A stretch of 64,000 bases of DNA from CAZMOK01 sp964567785 (GCA_964567785.1 CAZMOK010000007.1:1-64000); one strand, 5' to 3'. Positions 1-9,045 are shown, counted from the stretch's first letter. Program-made: numbers and translations. The notes: generated from the letters alone by a model not told the origin.

Positions 1-30
1 AGCTGATTCAATCTTTTCCAACTTATTCAT
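1..30 (-). CDS. Start of an unidentified gene, cut by the window edge
   Basis: An ATG on the minus strand at 30 opens a frame reading MNKLEKIESA to the window edge with no stop. It begins 7 nt after the stop of the M23 peptidase gene at 38, so it would be the next gene of that transcript. Ten residues are too few to name a family. It could also be a chance open frame. Confidence 0.35.
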   Translation of the reverse strand, partial: MNKLEKIESA

Positions 31-37
31 CGGATGA

Positions 38-1294
38 CTAGATGTTTTGAACAGGAATGGAATCAATAATGGCCTTCAGGCTGTCGCGGAGATAATAAAA
101 CTGATCAACATATGCCGTATCGACAGGCTCGGCGGGAGGTGATTCAACCTTCAGGGGATCAACAGGTTTGCCGTTGCGATAAAACCTGAAATCGAGATGA
201 GGACCCGTTGACATCCCTGTGCTTCCGACATAACCTATCAGATCACCCTGTTGCACTTTCATGCCTGTCCTTAAACCTTTTGCAAAACCCTGCAGATGCA
301 TATAAAGGGTTGTATAAGTGCCGTTATGCCTGATCTTAATGTAATTACCACCCCCTTTATGGTCCCAGCCCTTTTCGATCACGATTCCCTCACCTACAGA
401 ATATACCGGAGTCCCCGCACTTGCAGCATAATCCACGCCTGTGTGCGGTCTCCTGATCTTCAGAATAGGATGATAACGGCTATATGAGAATTTTGAACTG
501 ATCCTTCTGAATCTGAGCGGGGCTTTAAGAAAGGTACGCCGCATGCTGCCACCCTCTTCATCAAAATGGTCGGCCTGTTCACCCCCTTCAAAATAAAAAC
601 TGTAATGATCGTTCCCCATATGGTTAATGAGGGCTGCCCTGATCTTGCCCAGGCCGATCGATTCTCCCTCAACCATCAGCTCCTCGTAGTAGACCTTGTA
701 ATGATCCCCCTTTCGCAGTCCGAAAAAATCAATCGTCCATGCAAAAACCTCCGATAATGCGTTGGCAAGGTTCGGATCAGTATCGTTTTCTATCATTGTT
801 TCCCATAAAGAAGAATTAATGACCCCTGAGGCCTGTCTCATTTCCACGTTCACCGGCTTTTCGCCCCTGAAGGCATAGATACTGTCGTTCAATGTAAAAA
901 CGACATAGGAAGTAGGCGTTTCCTCGTAAATAAAATAGAGTGGGGTCGCCAGCGAATCGTTGGTGGTTATTATTGTATATGGATATCCCGACCTGATCCT
1001 CCGGACATCAAAAACATCCCTGCATTCCCTTGCAAGCCTGTCGATCACAGAATAGCTAACATTGTATTTCAGCAGGATATCGCTCAGGAACTGGTTCTTT
1101 CTCACCCTGGCGCGTTCATAAAATAAAGTATCAACGTTAATTCCATACATCATCCTGGGCTCGTAGGTTTCCGGGGCATTTACGCCTCCCGGTGAGCCGC
1201 CTTTACGTGAAGATGCGGTCCGTACCAGTATTACAGCCAGAATTATAGCTGCCGCCACAAATATGCCAATGATTAGAAGCCTTCTGTTCATCAT
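38..1294 (-). CDS. Membrane-anchored M23 family metallopeptidase (cell-wall or envelope)
   Basis: The 418-residue protein has an N-terminal membrane segment (about residues 5-25), a central region resembling the OapA/LysM-like part of Bacteroidota M23 proteins, and a C-terminal LytM-type domain (about 285-385). M23 enzymes cleave peptide cross-links of peptidoglycan. The first zinc motif is intact (HTGVD), but the usual HLH motif reads HLD (in GPHLDFRF), so the second histidine, normally a zinc ligand, is aspartate. Asp can bind zinc, so activity is possible. A TAnnTTTG element lies 12 nt upstream of the ATG. It is the last full gene before the left edge; the gene at 30 may be cotranscribed. 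Confidence 0.85.
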   Translation of the reverse strand: MMNRRLLIIGIFVAAAIILAVILVRTASSRKGGSPGGVNAPETYEPRMMYGINVDTLFYERARVRKNQFLSDILLKYNVSYSVIDRLARECRDVFDVRRIRSGYPYTIITTNDSLATPLYFIYEETPTSYVVFTLNDSIYAFRGEKPVNVEMRQASGVINSSLWETMIENDTDPNLANALSEVFAWTIDFFGLRKGDHYKVYYEELMVEGESIGLGKIRAALINHMGNDHYSFYFEGGEQADHFDEEGGSMRRTFLKAPLRFRRISSKFSYSRYHPILKIRRPHTGVDYAASAGTPVYSVGEGIVIEKGWDHKGGGNYIKIRHNGTYTTLYMHLQGFAKGLRTGMKVQQGDLIGYVGSTGMSTGPHLDFRFYRNGKPVDPLKVESPPAEPVDTAYVDQFYYLRDSLKAIIDSIPVQNI

Positions 1295-1305
1295 TTTTGA
1301 AGCAT

Positions 1306-1313
1306 CAAAATTA
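1306..1313 (-). promoter_or_regulatory. Bacteroidota -7 element for the M23 gene
   Basis: TAATTTTG on the minus strand matches TAnnTTTG, the -7 consensus of Bacteroidota sigma factors. Only 11 nt separate it from the ATG at 1294, so the 5' leader would be only a few bases. No clear -33 TTTG was seen. Confidence 0.5.
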
Positions 1314-1423
1314 ATACATGCATTTTATCCGGCAGGTATTAATTTGCTGTCTTTATCAACAGATAGAGTTGAACGGAAAAATACCGGTATGATTGCCGCT
1401 GAACAAAAGAATACCCAAAACGG

Positions 1424-2005
1424 TCAGGCAGTGCTCAGGGCAAACTCCCTTCCGGCCCTGAGCGCCTTAAGGTTGCTTTCCACCACTTTGGCACCTTTGT
1501 TCCCAAATATGCTCTCAATGGCTGCAGCAAGTTGTTCCTCTGTAAAGCCAAGATACGGTGAGGCCGCACCAAGGATGACGATATTGGCTGCTTTGGCATT
1601 TGCAACATCCTTTGCGATGACGTCAGCATCGACGGCAATGTGGTTGCCAACTTTTTCCACTTCAGCCATCACATCTTTTATATCAGGGTAATTAGGAATG
1701 TTAATATGTGGTTTTGTATTGGTTATGAGCCACCCTTTATCAGAAAGGAAGGGCAGGTACCTGAGCCCTTCCATTGGTTCTATGGATATGATGAGGTCGG
1801 CGCCTCCCAATGGTATCAGGTCTGAATGGATCGTCTTTTCCGAAATCCTGAGGTTCGACTGGACGTCTCCTCCCCTCTGGCTCATTCCATGGACTTCAGC
1901 CTGCTTGAGATACATTCCTGCCTTGATCGCAGCCGTTCCTATGATGGCCGCTATCGACAAAATTCCCTGGCCTCCTACTCCGGCCAGGACAATATCTTTT
2001 TTCAT
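1424..2005 (-). CDS. iorB: Indolepyruvate:ferredoxin oxidoreductase, beta subunit
   Basis: This is the small (gamma-domain type) subunit of the thiamine-diphosphate enzyme that oxidatively decarboxylates aryl pyruvates such as indolepyruvate to aryl-acetyl-CoA while reducing ferredoxin. The N-terminus has the family glycine motif (VLAGVGGQGILS). The frame is open upstream to 2125, but that extra 40-residue stretch overlaps the end of iorA and is unlike the family, so I place the start at the ATG at 2005, just before KKDIVLAGVGGQG. It follows iorA after 47 nt and is surely cotranscribed. Confidence 0.9.
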   Translation of the reverse strand: MKKDIVLAGVGGQGILSIAAIIGTAAIKAGMYLKQAEVHGMSQRGGDVQSNLRISEKTIHSDLIPLGGADLIISIEPMEGLRYLPFLSDKGWLITNTKPHINIPNYPDIKDVMAEVEKVGNHIAVDADVIAKDVANAKAANIVILGAASPYLGFTEEQLAAAIESIFGNKGAKVVESNLKALRAGREFALSTA

Positions 2006-2052
2006 CTGAACTGTTTTTATGTCTGTTCCATAAAAGCCGGGTACAAACCAGC

Positions 2053-3678
2053 CTATTTCTTCATCAATTCCTGTTGTTTCTTTCTTTTCTCCTCTCTTAT
2101 CCTTCTGGCCACTGTTTGCAGGCATTCACGCCTCGGAATTATGACCGAAACACCTTTATATTCGATCTCTTCCTTCATTGTTGCAAGGTTCTCCTCGTGG
2201 AGCTTGGGCGTCGGGTTCATCGCTTTGATATGTTCCTTTTCAACGCCGAGGGCCTCACATATGGCCTCAAGCTTTCCTGTTGCAGCCGATTGCTGCCCGC
2301 CGGTCATAGCTGTTGTTGCATTATCGAGGATAACCACAGTCAGGGGTGTGTTGTCGTTTACAGCATCCAGCAACCCCGTCATTCCCGAATGGGTGAAGGT
2401 GGAATCCCCAATTACAGCCACTGCCGGAAGGAAACCTGCATCGGCAGCCCCTTTGGCCATTGTTATCGAAGCACCCATATCGACACAGGTGTTTATGGCA
2501 TTGAAAGGCTCGAGCGCCCCGAGGGTATAGCATCCAATATCTGAGAACACCCTGCCTTTTGAATGCCTTTCCAGTGCCTCGTTAAGGGCATTATAGGAAT
2601 ATATGTGAGGACAGCCTTTGCAGAGAGAAGGAGGCCTGGCCGTTACCAGGTCGGGTACCGGCATACCCTGCGTGTCATCCAGCTCCAAAGCCCGGGCCAC
2701 AATATTTGTGTTCAGCTCACCGTCGCGGGGTACTGTACCGTCGAGCCGTCCCCTGATCCTTTTTCCATTGTTCAGAAATCCCCTCAACTGTTCTTCAATG
2801 AACGGATAACCCTCCTCCAGCAATATAAGCTCATCACATTCATCATATATCTTCCTGATCATGTTTTCAGGCAAGGGATACTGCCCTATCTTGAGCAAAG
2901 GATGCCTGAAACTGCCGTTCTGATAGTTCTCCATCAGGTAGTTGTAAGCTATCCCTGAGGCAATTACCCCAACAGACTTATCCCGCCCTCCAAAATATTC
3001 ATTGAATGGTGATTCTTCAGCGGCCTGCTCGAACAGGACCTGGTTCTTAAGAAGTTGCTTGTACTGGCGGCGGGCATTTACAGGAAGAAGAATATACTGT
3101 TTTGGGTTGCCGGGCAGGCTCACTTCTTTTTGCGGCAATTTCGGTTGCGTGGCAACACCCGACCTGGAATGTGCCAGGCGTGTCGTGATCCGCATCAGCA
3201 CCGGTATACCATATTTCTCAGAAATTTCATATCCATACCTCACCATATCATAGGCCTGTTGCTGATCGTTCGGTTCCAGGACCGGGATCATGGCAAATTT
3301 GCCGTAAAAGCGCGAGTCCTGCTCATTCTGGGAAGAATGCATGGAAGGGTCATCTGCGGCAACGACGATAAGACCACCATTAGTCCCCGTAATAGCAGCG
3401 TTGATAAAAGCATCTGCGGCAACATTGAGCCCCACATGCTTCATGCATACCATTGCCCTTTTACCGGCATAGGCCATGCCCATTGCAGCTTCCATCGCGG
3501 TTTTTTCGTTGGCTGCCCACCTGGCCTTCACCTCTCCGCTTTTAGCTTCTTTCGAACTTTCTACGTATTCGGTTATTTCTGTGGATGGTGTTCCGGGGTA
3601 GGCAAAAATACCTGAAAGCCCAGCATCAATAGCCCCCCGGGCTATCGCTTCGTCTCCCAATAATAATAGGTTTTGCAT
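2053..3678 (-). CDS. iorA: Indolepyruvate:ferredoxin oxidoreductase, alpha subunit, without C-terminal ferredoxin domain
   Basis: The large subunit holds the pyrimidine-binding and thiamine-diphosphate domains. The N-terminus has the 2-oxoacid oxidoreductase signature (GDEAIARGAIDAGL, then AYPGTPSTE). The cofactor domain has LCKGCPH and a GDS...LDN thiamine-diphosphate motif around residues 425-455. In many IorA proteins the chain continues into a domain carrying two [4Fe-4S] clusters. Here it stops at residue 541 in a basic helix (REEKRKKQQELMKK) with no ferredoxin cysteines. The stop is followed directly by iorB, so this looks natural rather than a frameshift. Electrons must leave through another iron-sulfur partner or cluster. 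Confidence 0.92.
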   Translation of the reverse strand: MQNLLLLGDEAIARGAIDAGLSGIFAYPGTPSTEITEYVESSKEAKSGEVKARWAANEKTAMEAAMGMAYAGKRAMVCMKHVGLNVAADAFINAAITGTNGGLIVVAADDPSMHSSQNEQDSRFYGKFAMIPVLEPNDQQQAYDMVRYGYEISEKYGIPVLMRITTRLAHSRSGVATQPKLPQKEVSLPGNPKQYILLPVNARRQYKQLLKNQVLFEQAAEESPFNEYFGGRDKSVGVIASGIAYNYLMENYQNGSFRHPLLKIGQYPLPENMIRKIYDECDELILLEEGYPFIEEQLRGFLNNGKRIRGRLDGTVPRDGELNTNIVARALELDDTQGMPVPDLVTARPPSLCKGCPHIYSYNALNEALERHSKGRVFSDIGCYTLGALEPFNAINTCVDMGASITMAKGAADAGFLPAVAVIGDSTFTHSGMTGLLDAVNDNTPLTVVILDNATTAMTGGQQSAATGKLEAICEALGVEKEHIKAMNPTPKLHEENLATMKEEIEYKGVSVIIPRRECLQTVARRIREEKRKKQQELMKK

Positions 3679-3837
3679 TTAGATCTATAGTTCAATAAAA
3701 CAATTGGTATTAAAGCAAAAGTAGTGAATTTTAACCAATACCAAACCATTTATGAGGCCCCTATATCACAATTATTACAGGTTTTTGACGACCTTTGGTA
3801 ATATGAAATTTTTAACCTTCAAACCCGTTAAACCTTA

Positions 3838-4437
3838 ATGAATTTCCTGGCACATCTGTATCTATCCGGGAAAGATGAAGAACTGCGATTCGGTAATTTC
3901 ATTGCAGATGCAGTTAAAGGCAGGGCCCTGCTTAAATATCCGCCCGGGATACAGAACGGCATCAGGCTGCATCGTGCCATTGACACATACACTGACCAGC
4001 ATCCCGTCGTAAAATCGAGTATTACCAGGCTGATACCAAATTACCGGAAATTCTCAGGCATCATCGTAGATATTTACTATGATCACTTTCTGGCCATCAA
4101 CTGGAATAACTTTTCAGAAACTGCCCTGGAAACTTTTGTCCAGCAAGCTTATAAAATGCTGATAAACAACTACGGCAAGCTCCCGGCCCGTTCCAAAAGG
4201 ATACTTCCTTTCATGATCACACAGAACTGGCTCGAAGGATACCGGCATTTCGATGTTATGGAAAGGGTTTTCATGGGTATGTCGCGCCGGATAAAGTTCA
4301 GGTCAGGAATGGAGCATGCTGTAAAGGACCTTAAAAAGGATTACATCGAATACGAAAAAGAGTTTTTCGCCTTTTTTCCCGATGTTATAAGCCATTCTGA
4401 AGAATTCATCCACGACCTTAACAACAGTGCAGAATAG
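3838..4437 (+). CDS. AcpH-like acyl carrier protein phosphodiesterase family protein
   Basis: The 199-residue protein begins MNFLAHLYLSG and contains RFGNFIADAVKG and IRLHRAIDTYTDQHP. These are the conserved histidine and aspartate segments of the AcpH (DUF479) family, an HD-like metal hydrolase fold. In gamma-proteobacteria AcpH removes the 4'-phosphopantetheine arm from acyl carrier protein. Bacteroidota members are usually annotated by similarity only. It is divergent from iorA across a 159-nt spacer and lies just upstream of the histidine kinase gene. Start at the first ATG. Confidence 0.8.
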   Translation: MNFLAHLYLSGKDEELRFGNFIADAVKGRALLKYPPGIQNGIRLHRAIDTYTDQHPVVKSSITRLIPNYRKFSGIIVDIYYDHFLAINWNNFSETALETFVQQAYKMLINNYGKLPARSKRILPFMITQNWLEGYRHFDVMERVFMGMSRRIKFRSGMEHAVKDLKKDYIEYEKEFFAFFPDVISHSEEFIHDLNNSAE

Positions 4438-4458
4438 CGAAAAATTTCCATATTTCAA

Positions 4459-4466
4459 TAACTTTG
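4459..4466 (+). promoter_or_regulatory. Candidate -7 element for the cNMP-domain histidine kinase
   Basis: TAACTTTG matches TAnnTTTG and lies 34 nt upstream of the ATG at 4501 in the short spacer after the AcpH-like gene, giving the kinase a promoter of its own. Confidence 0.4.
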
Positions 4467-4500
4467 TTCACCTAAAAACAAAAGGAAACCGATTAGCAAG

Positions 4501-5730
4501 ATGAATATTGAAGAGAAGATTGAAATCCTCAAAAAGGTTAGCATCTTCAGTGAAGTCGATGAAAAAATACTTTACGGGCTCGCAGGTTCTTCCCGGGAGA
4601 TGCATATCCTTAAAGGAAAGAAGATTTTCCGGAAAGGGGATGAGGGTGATGCACTGTATATTTTGGTTGAAGGTACGGTAAGGATACACGATGGCAACCA
4701 TGTTCTTGCAAAGCTTGGGCAGGGGGAGGTCTTTGGAGAATATGCCCTGATAGACAAAGAAAAAAGATCGGCCACGGTAACCGCTGAAGAAAAATGCAGG
4801 GTACTGAAAATACTTCAATCAGATTTTTATGGCATAGCCGAAGGGAACAAGAACATCCTCCGCGGAGTCTTAAAGGTTCTGATAGGCAGGATGAGGGAGA
4901 TGAACGAACTGGAAGAAAAGCTTTCCAGGTCTTACCTGAAAATCCGGAAACAGAAAGAGCAGATAGAAGCACGCAATCAATCCATCAAAGATCAGAAAGC
5001 GCAGCTTGAGCAGCAGAATTATGATCTCACAAAACTGAATGAGGAAAAGAATCATCTTATAAGCATCCTTGTGCACCAGATCAAAAACCCCCTTACCAGC
5101 AGCCTGTGCCTTATAGATATGATGAAGGAAGAGGATGGCGATGAAGGGACAGAGATCAGGAAAGAAAGCCTTGATGTGATCTCAAATTCTCTTAGGCGCA
5201 TCAACAACCTTGTAAATGAGGAACTTGATGTTGATTCGATCGACTCTAAGGTGTTCGAACTCAAATATCAGAAAATACGACCCGACCTTATTATAAAAGA
5301 GTTGATAGAAAATTACGGCTATCTCCTTGACCAAAAGAGGATAGAAGTTACCAGCAACCTCGACAAAACAGAAACAGAGCTAAACAAGGTCTATTTCACG
5401 CAGATTGTGGATAACCTGATCTCAAACGCTTTTAAGGCAACCCCCGCTGAAGGGAAAATAAGTATCAATCTTTCTGATCAGGAAAGGAAGATACTTCTTG
5501 AGGTAACTGATGAAGGGCCGGGTCTTCCGGAAGACAAGGCCGGGGAAATTTTCAGTAGTTATGAGCGACAAACAACTATGCAGGATCAGCACAAACCGCC
5601 TGAAGGGCTTGGCCTGGCAATCGTTAAAAAATATTCGGATGCAATGGACGGAAAGGTCTGGGTTGATTCAGCCCCCGGAAAAGGGAGTTCCTTCTTTGTT
5701 GAACTCCCTAAAGTTACGAGTAAACGGTAA
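4501..5730 (+). CDS. Cytoplasmic histidine kinase with N-terminal cyclic-nucleotide-binding-type domain
   Basis: Residues about 15-130 form a cNMP-binding (Crp-like) beta-barrel with FRKGDEGDALYILVEGTV and GEVFGEYALI. A coiled coil follows (about 135-185), then a HisKA dimerisation helix with the phospho-accepting histidine in LVHQIKNPL, and a HATPase_c domain with N box (DNLISNAFKA), G1 (DEGPGLP) and G2 (GLGLAIVKKY). No membrane segment or signal peptide is visible, so it should sense an internal ligand. No response regulator lies beside it. The last 17 nt overlap the convergent yjbQ-type gene. Confidence 0.9.
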   Translation: MNIEEKIEILKKVSIFSEVDEKILYGLAGSSREMHILKGKKIFRKGDEGDALYILVEGTVRIHDGNHVLAKLGQGEVFGEYALIDKEKRSATVTAEEKCRVLKILQSDFYGIAEGNKNILRGVLKVLIGRMREMNELEEKLSRSYLKIRKQKEQIEARNQSIKDQKAQLEQQNYDLTKLNEEKNHLISILVHQIKNPLTSSLCLIDMMKEEDGDEGTEIRKESLDVISNSLRRINNLVNEELDVDSIDSKVFELKYQKIRPDLIIKELIENYGYLLDQKRIEVTSNLDKTETELNKVYFTQIVDNLISNAFKATPAEGKISINLSDQERKILLEVTDEGPGLPEDKAGEIFSSYERQTTMQDQHKPPEGLGLAIVKKYSDAMDGKVWVDSAPGKGSSFFVELPKVTSKR

Positions 5731-6124
5731 CAACGATCTTCCTGCCCCCTCCCCTGTTCCTGAACTCGCAAAGATAGACCCCCTGCCAGGTACCCAGGTT
5801 TAACCTTCCGCCTGTAATGGGAATGGTCAGCGATGATCCGGTAATTGATGATTTCCCATGGGCAGGCATATCGTCCGGTCCTTCGGTGGTATGGATGTAA
5901 TCAGGGTTGTTCTCCGGGACCATCCTGTTGAAAATAGTTTCAAGGTCATCCCTTACACTCGGGTCGGCATTTTCATTAATGGTAAGCCCGGCTGAGGTGT
6001 GCCTGATGAAAATATTCATCAGGCCTGTGTCAGGCAGTTCCGGAAATTTATCAAGAATATGCCCGGTGATAAGGTGAAAGCCTCTTGTAAAAGAAGGTAA
6101 GGATATTTCTTTCTGAAAAACCAT
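5714..6124 (-). CDS. YjbQ/UPF0047 family protein
   Basis: The family has a conserved HTSAGLTINENADP segment and a C-terminal LGTWQGVYLCEFRNRG segment, both present. E. coli YjbQ has been described as having thiamine-phosphate synthase side activity; the physiological role of the family is unclear. I use the ATG at 6124 (MVFQKEISLPS), not the upstream ATG at 6163, because the shorter form leaves a 4-nt gap after gltA while the longer one would overlap it by 35 nt and add residues absent from the family. Its tail overlaps the histidine kinase tail. Confidence 0.85.
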   Translation of the reverse strand: MVFQKEISLPSFTRGFHLITGHILDKFPELPDTGLMNIFIRHTSAGLTINENADPSVRDDLETIFNRMVPENNPDYIHTTEGPDDMPAHGKSSITGSSLTIPITGGRLNLGTWQGVYLCEFRNRGGGRKIVVTVYS

Positions 6125-6128
6125 ACTT

Positions 6129-7442
6129 TTATTCAGGATCTTTGATGCCTGCGATTTTTTCAAGCATTTCGGTGGTCAGCGATTTTGGTCGCTCGAGCGG
6201 GTACATCAGGGCCCGGTCCCAGATAACGTTTGCAGCAATACCTATTGATCTTCCGATACCGAACAGGACAGTGTAAAAGTCATATTCCTTTACACCGTAA
6301 TGCCACTGTATTATGCCCGACTGGGCATCCACATTAGGCCAGGGGTTCTTGGCCTTCCCTTGTTCCAGGAGTATCGGAGGCACTACTTTATAAAGTATAT
6401 CCACATACTTGAAAAGTGTATCATCCTTAAGATGGTTCAGGCTGAATTCCCTTTGAATGGAATACCTGGGATCGGTCTTACGCAATACTGCATGGCCGAA
6501 ACCGGGAATTACCATACCGGCATTAAGCGTATCCCATACAAATTGCTTGATCTCATCCTCTGATGGCTCCTGACCTCCCATCCTGTCGACCAGTTCCTGC
6601 AGCCATTGCAGCACATTCTGGCTCGCCAGTCCGTGAAGGGGACCTGCAAGACCGTTGATCATCGCCGAAATGGAAAGGTAGATATCTGAAAGGGAACTTG
6701 CAACCAGGTGACCTGTATGGGCACTCACGTTTCCACTTTCATGGTCGGAATGTATAATAAAATGAAGTCTTGAAACATCATCATAGGGCTTGTCCTTACC
6801 CATCATAAATGCAAAATTACCTCCAAAGTCGAGGTTAGGGTTCGATTGGATACGTTGCCCGTCCTTGTATAGCTTTGCATAAATATATGTTGCTATTTCA
6901 GGCAGCTTTGCCAGCAGGTTCATCGAATCTTCATACATCGGGTCCCAGTGGTCTTCCTTGGGGATGCCTGCAAAATATTTTTTCGTGAAGAAAGATTCGC
7001 GGTGCATTGATATAATGGCGGAAGAAAAGATCGTCATCGGGTGGCTGCAACAGGGAAAAGAATCGATCAGCTCGTAGATGTACCTTGGTACGATCCTCCT
7101 TTTTGCAAACTCGTCGACACAGTCAGAAACCTGCGATTCGGTCGGGACCTCCCCTGTAAGGAGAAGGTAGAACAATCCTTCCACATAAGGCATTTCTGCG
7201 CCTTTGGGTTTTGGCAGTTTCTCAAATACTTCAGGTAGGGTGTACCCGCGGTACCTGATACCCTCATTGGGATCAAGGTAAGAAATGTCTGTTACGAGTG
7301 ATTTAAGCCCCCGCATGCCGCCAAGAATCTTTCCAATAGTAACCTCATCTACAACTACATCGGAATGTTCTTTCATGAGGCGCTTTGTACGCGGGCGCCA
7401 TTCTTCTATTTTTTCGTGAAGCTTTTCTTTAAGTCCTGCCAT
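6129..7442 (-). CDS. gltA: Citrate synthase, eukaryote-like type
   Basis: The 437-residue enzyme condenses acetyl-CoA with oxaloacetate. The three catalytic regions are clear: NGLAGPLHGLA (first histidine), VIPGFGHAVLRKTDPRY (second histidine) and PNVDAQSG (aspartate). Wording and length follow the mitochondrial-type enzyme rather than the E. coli hexameric one, a trait known in Bacteroidota. It sits between icd and yjbQ in one direction, so the oxidative entry of the TCA cycle (citrate to 2-oxoglutarate) is encoded as an operon-like unit. No aconitase is next to it. Confidence 0.95.
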   Translation of the reverse strand: MAGLKEKLHEKIEEWRPRTKRLMKEHSDVVVDEVTIGKILGGMRGLKSLVTDISYLDPNEGIRYRGYTLPEVFEKLPKPKGAEMPYVEGLFYLLLTGEVPTESQVSDCVDEFAKRRIVPRYIYELIDSFPCCSHPMTIFSSAIISMHRESFFTKKYFAGIPKEDHWDPMYEDSMNLLAKLPEIATYIYAKLYKDGQRIQSNPNLDFGGNFAFMMGKDKPYDDVSRLHFIIHSDHESGNVSAHTGHLVASSLSDIYLSISAMINGLAGPLHGLASQNVLQWLQELVDRMGGQEPSEDEIKQFVWDTLNAGMVIPGFGHAVLRKTDPRYSIQREFSLNHLKDDTLFKYVDILYKVVPPILLEQGKAKNPWPNVDAQSGIIQWHYGVKEYDFYTVLFGIGRSIGIAANVIWDRALMYPLERPKSLTTEMLEKIAGIKDPE

Positions 7443-7475
7443 TTGTATCAGAAATTTAAATTATTATATTGAATA

Positions 7476-8843
7476 TCACATGTTTTCGATGATGGCCGTA
7501 CCGAATTCCGAGCATTTTAGCAAGGTAGCACCTTCCATCTGCCTGTGATAGTCGTAAGTGACCTTTTTCTGCGAAATAGTCTTTTCTAAACCCTTCCATA
7601 TCAGGTCATGTACTTCGTTCCATCCCATATACTTAAACATCATACTGCCCGATATGATAACCGAGCCCGGATTAACCTTATCCAGACCGGCATATTTTGG
7701 TGCCGTGCCGTGTGTTGCTTCAAAAATAGCGTGCCCTGACTCGTAATTGATGTTTGCCCCGGGGGCAATCCCTATCCCTCCTACCTGGGCTGCCAGGGCA
7801 TCCGAAAGATAGTCACCGTTCAGGTTCATTGTTGCTACTACATCAAATTCATTTGCACGTGTAAGGACCTGTTGAAGCGTAATATCAGCTATCGTGTCTT
7901 TTATCAGGATCATGTCTTTCCACTTTCCATCGCCATGGGTTGGAATAAGTTTATAGGCCTCTTCCACTTCCTGACGTATGGTTGCCTGCTGGTCCTTTGT
8001 CATCATATCATACCCCGGTTCGACGGCACGGGCATTCTCTTCAGCCGTTATACCGGGATTTTTTTCAACATTACCGAGTATCCAGCTTTCGCGTTGAGTA
8101 ATGACCTTGTCCCTGAACTCCGAAACGGCCAGTTCGTACCCCCAGTTCTTGAATGCACCTTCGGTGAATTTCATTATATTGCCCTTGTGCACCAGTGTAA
8201 CCGATTTCCTGTTTTCATGGATGGCATAGTTTATCGCAGCCCTCACAAGGCGTTGCGTGCCTTCCTCCGAAACCGGCTTGATACCAATTCCTGAAGATTT
8301 GGGGAAACGGATCTTCTTTACTCCCATTTCATTCAGGATAAAATCGATTACTTTCTGCACCTCATCAGTTCCCTTCATCCATTCAATACCTGCATAAATA
8401 TCTTCTGTATTTTCCCTGAAGATAACCATATCAACGTCTTCAGGCTTCCTGACCGGGGAGGGGACACCGGTTATGTACTTTACGGGGCGGAGACAAACAT
8501 AAAGATCAAGCGTTTGCCTTAGTGCCACATTCAGCGACCTGATACCGCCACCTACCGGTGTGGTCAACGGACCTTTAATACCTACCAGGTACTCCTTGAA
8601 AGTATCCACTGTTTCCTGAGGAAGCCATTCTCCGGATTTGTTAAATGAAAACTCACCCGCATATACCTCTTTCCAGTAGACCTTCCTCTTACCTCCATAA
8701 GCCTTCTCTACAGCGGCATCAAAAACTCTCTGCGAAGTTGCCCATATATCAGGGCCAGTGCCGTCGCCCTTGATGAAAGGTAAAATTGGTTCATCGGGTA
8801 CCTGTAGCTTCCCGTTGCTTATTGTGATCTTCTCTCCTTGCAT
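7476..8843 (-). CDS. icd: NADP-dependent isocitrate dehydrogenase
   Basis: The 455-residue protein is of E. coli Icd type: the isocitrate loop GGGIRSLNVALRQ contains the serine that AceK phosphorylates in E. coli, and IFRENTEDIYAGIEW is the family signature. Coenzyme choice can be read directly: HGTAPKYAG keeps the Lys-Tyr pair and TYDYHRQM keeps the Tyr and Arg that bind the 2'-phosphate, so NADP is expected. Product 2-oxoglutarate supports glutamate synthesis. First gene of the icd-gltA-yjbQ unit, 33 nt before gltA. Confidence 0.95.
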   Translation of the reverse strand: MQGEKITISNGKLQVPDEPILPFIKGDGTGPDIWATSQRVFDAAVEKAYGGKRKVYWKEVYAGEFSFNKSGEWLPQETVDTFKEYLVGIKGPLTTPVGGGIRSLNVALRQTLDLYVCLRPVKYITGVPSPVRKPEDVDMVIFRENTEDIYAGIEWMKGTDEVQKVIDFILNEMGVKKIRFPKSSGIGIKPVSEEGTQRLVRAAINYAIHENRKSVTLVHKGNIMKFTEGAFKNWGYELAVSEFRDKVITQRESWILGNVEKNPGITAEENARAVEPGYDMMTKDQQATIRQEVEEAYKLIPTHGDGKWKDMILIKDTIADITLQQVLTRANEFDVVATMNLNGDYLSDALAAQVGGIGIAPGANINYESGHAIFEATHGTAPKYAGLDKVNPGSVIISGSMMFKYMGWNEVHDLIWKGLEKTISQKKVTYDYHRQMEGATLLKCSEFGTAIIENM

Positions 8844-8983
8844 AGTGGTTTAACCAATTAATGTATGAATATTGATTAATAAATATTATGGAAATGGGAA
8901 GTTCAAAAGTACAAAGATTATGTATCCATACTAACAACGTTCCTTATTTTTTGTTTGCTCTAAATAACAGTTGCTGAGGAGGA

Positions 8984-9017
8984 TAAAAAAAAACCGGAAA
9001 CTGTTGTCCCGGTTTTT
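8984..9017 (-). terminator. Rho-independent terminator after the papain-type peptidase gene
   Basis: Reading the minus strand, AAAAACCGG pairs with CCGGTTTTT around an 11-nt loop and runs into T residues. It lies 29 nt past the stop at 9046 and separates this unit from icd. Confidence 0.7.
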
Positions 9018-9045
9018 AAATTAAAGATGTTAATAAACTTAAGTA

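Noticed and set aside
2006..2125. Longer start for iorB
   Set aside because: It overlaps the iorA tail in another frame, and the family N-terminus is at the ATG at 2005.
1826..2530. Long open frame on the opposite strand of iorA/iorB (and similar ones opposite the S9 peptidase, PFOR and GH92 genes)
   Set aside because: These are antisense shadows of well-supported genes, without family features.
3700..3750. Inverted repeat TTGGTATT ... AATACCAA upstream of iorA
   Set aside because: Arms of 8 bp with a loop of nearly 30 nt in AT-rich DNA; no T-tract and no promoter element in register. Too weak to call an operator.
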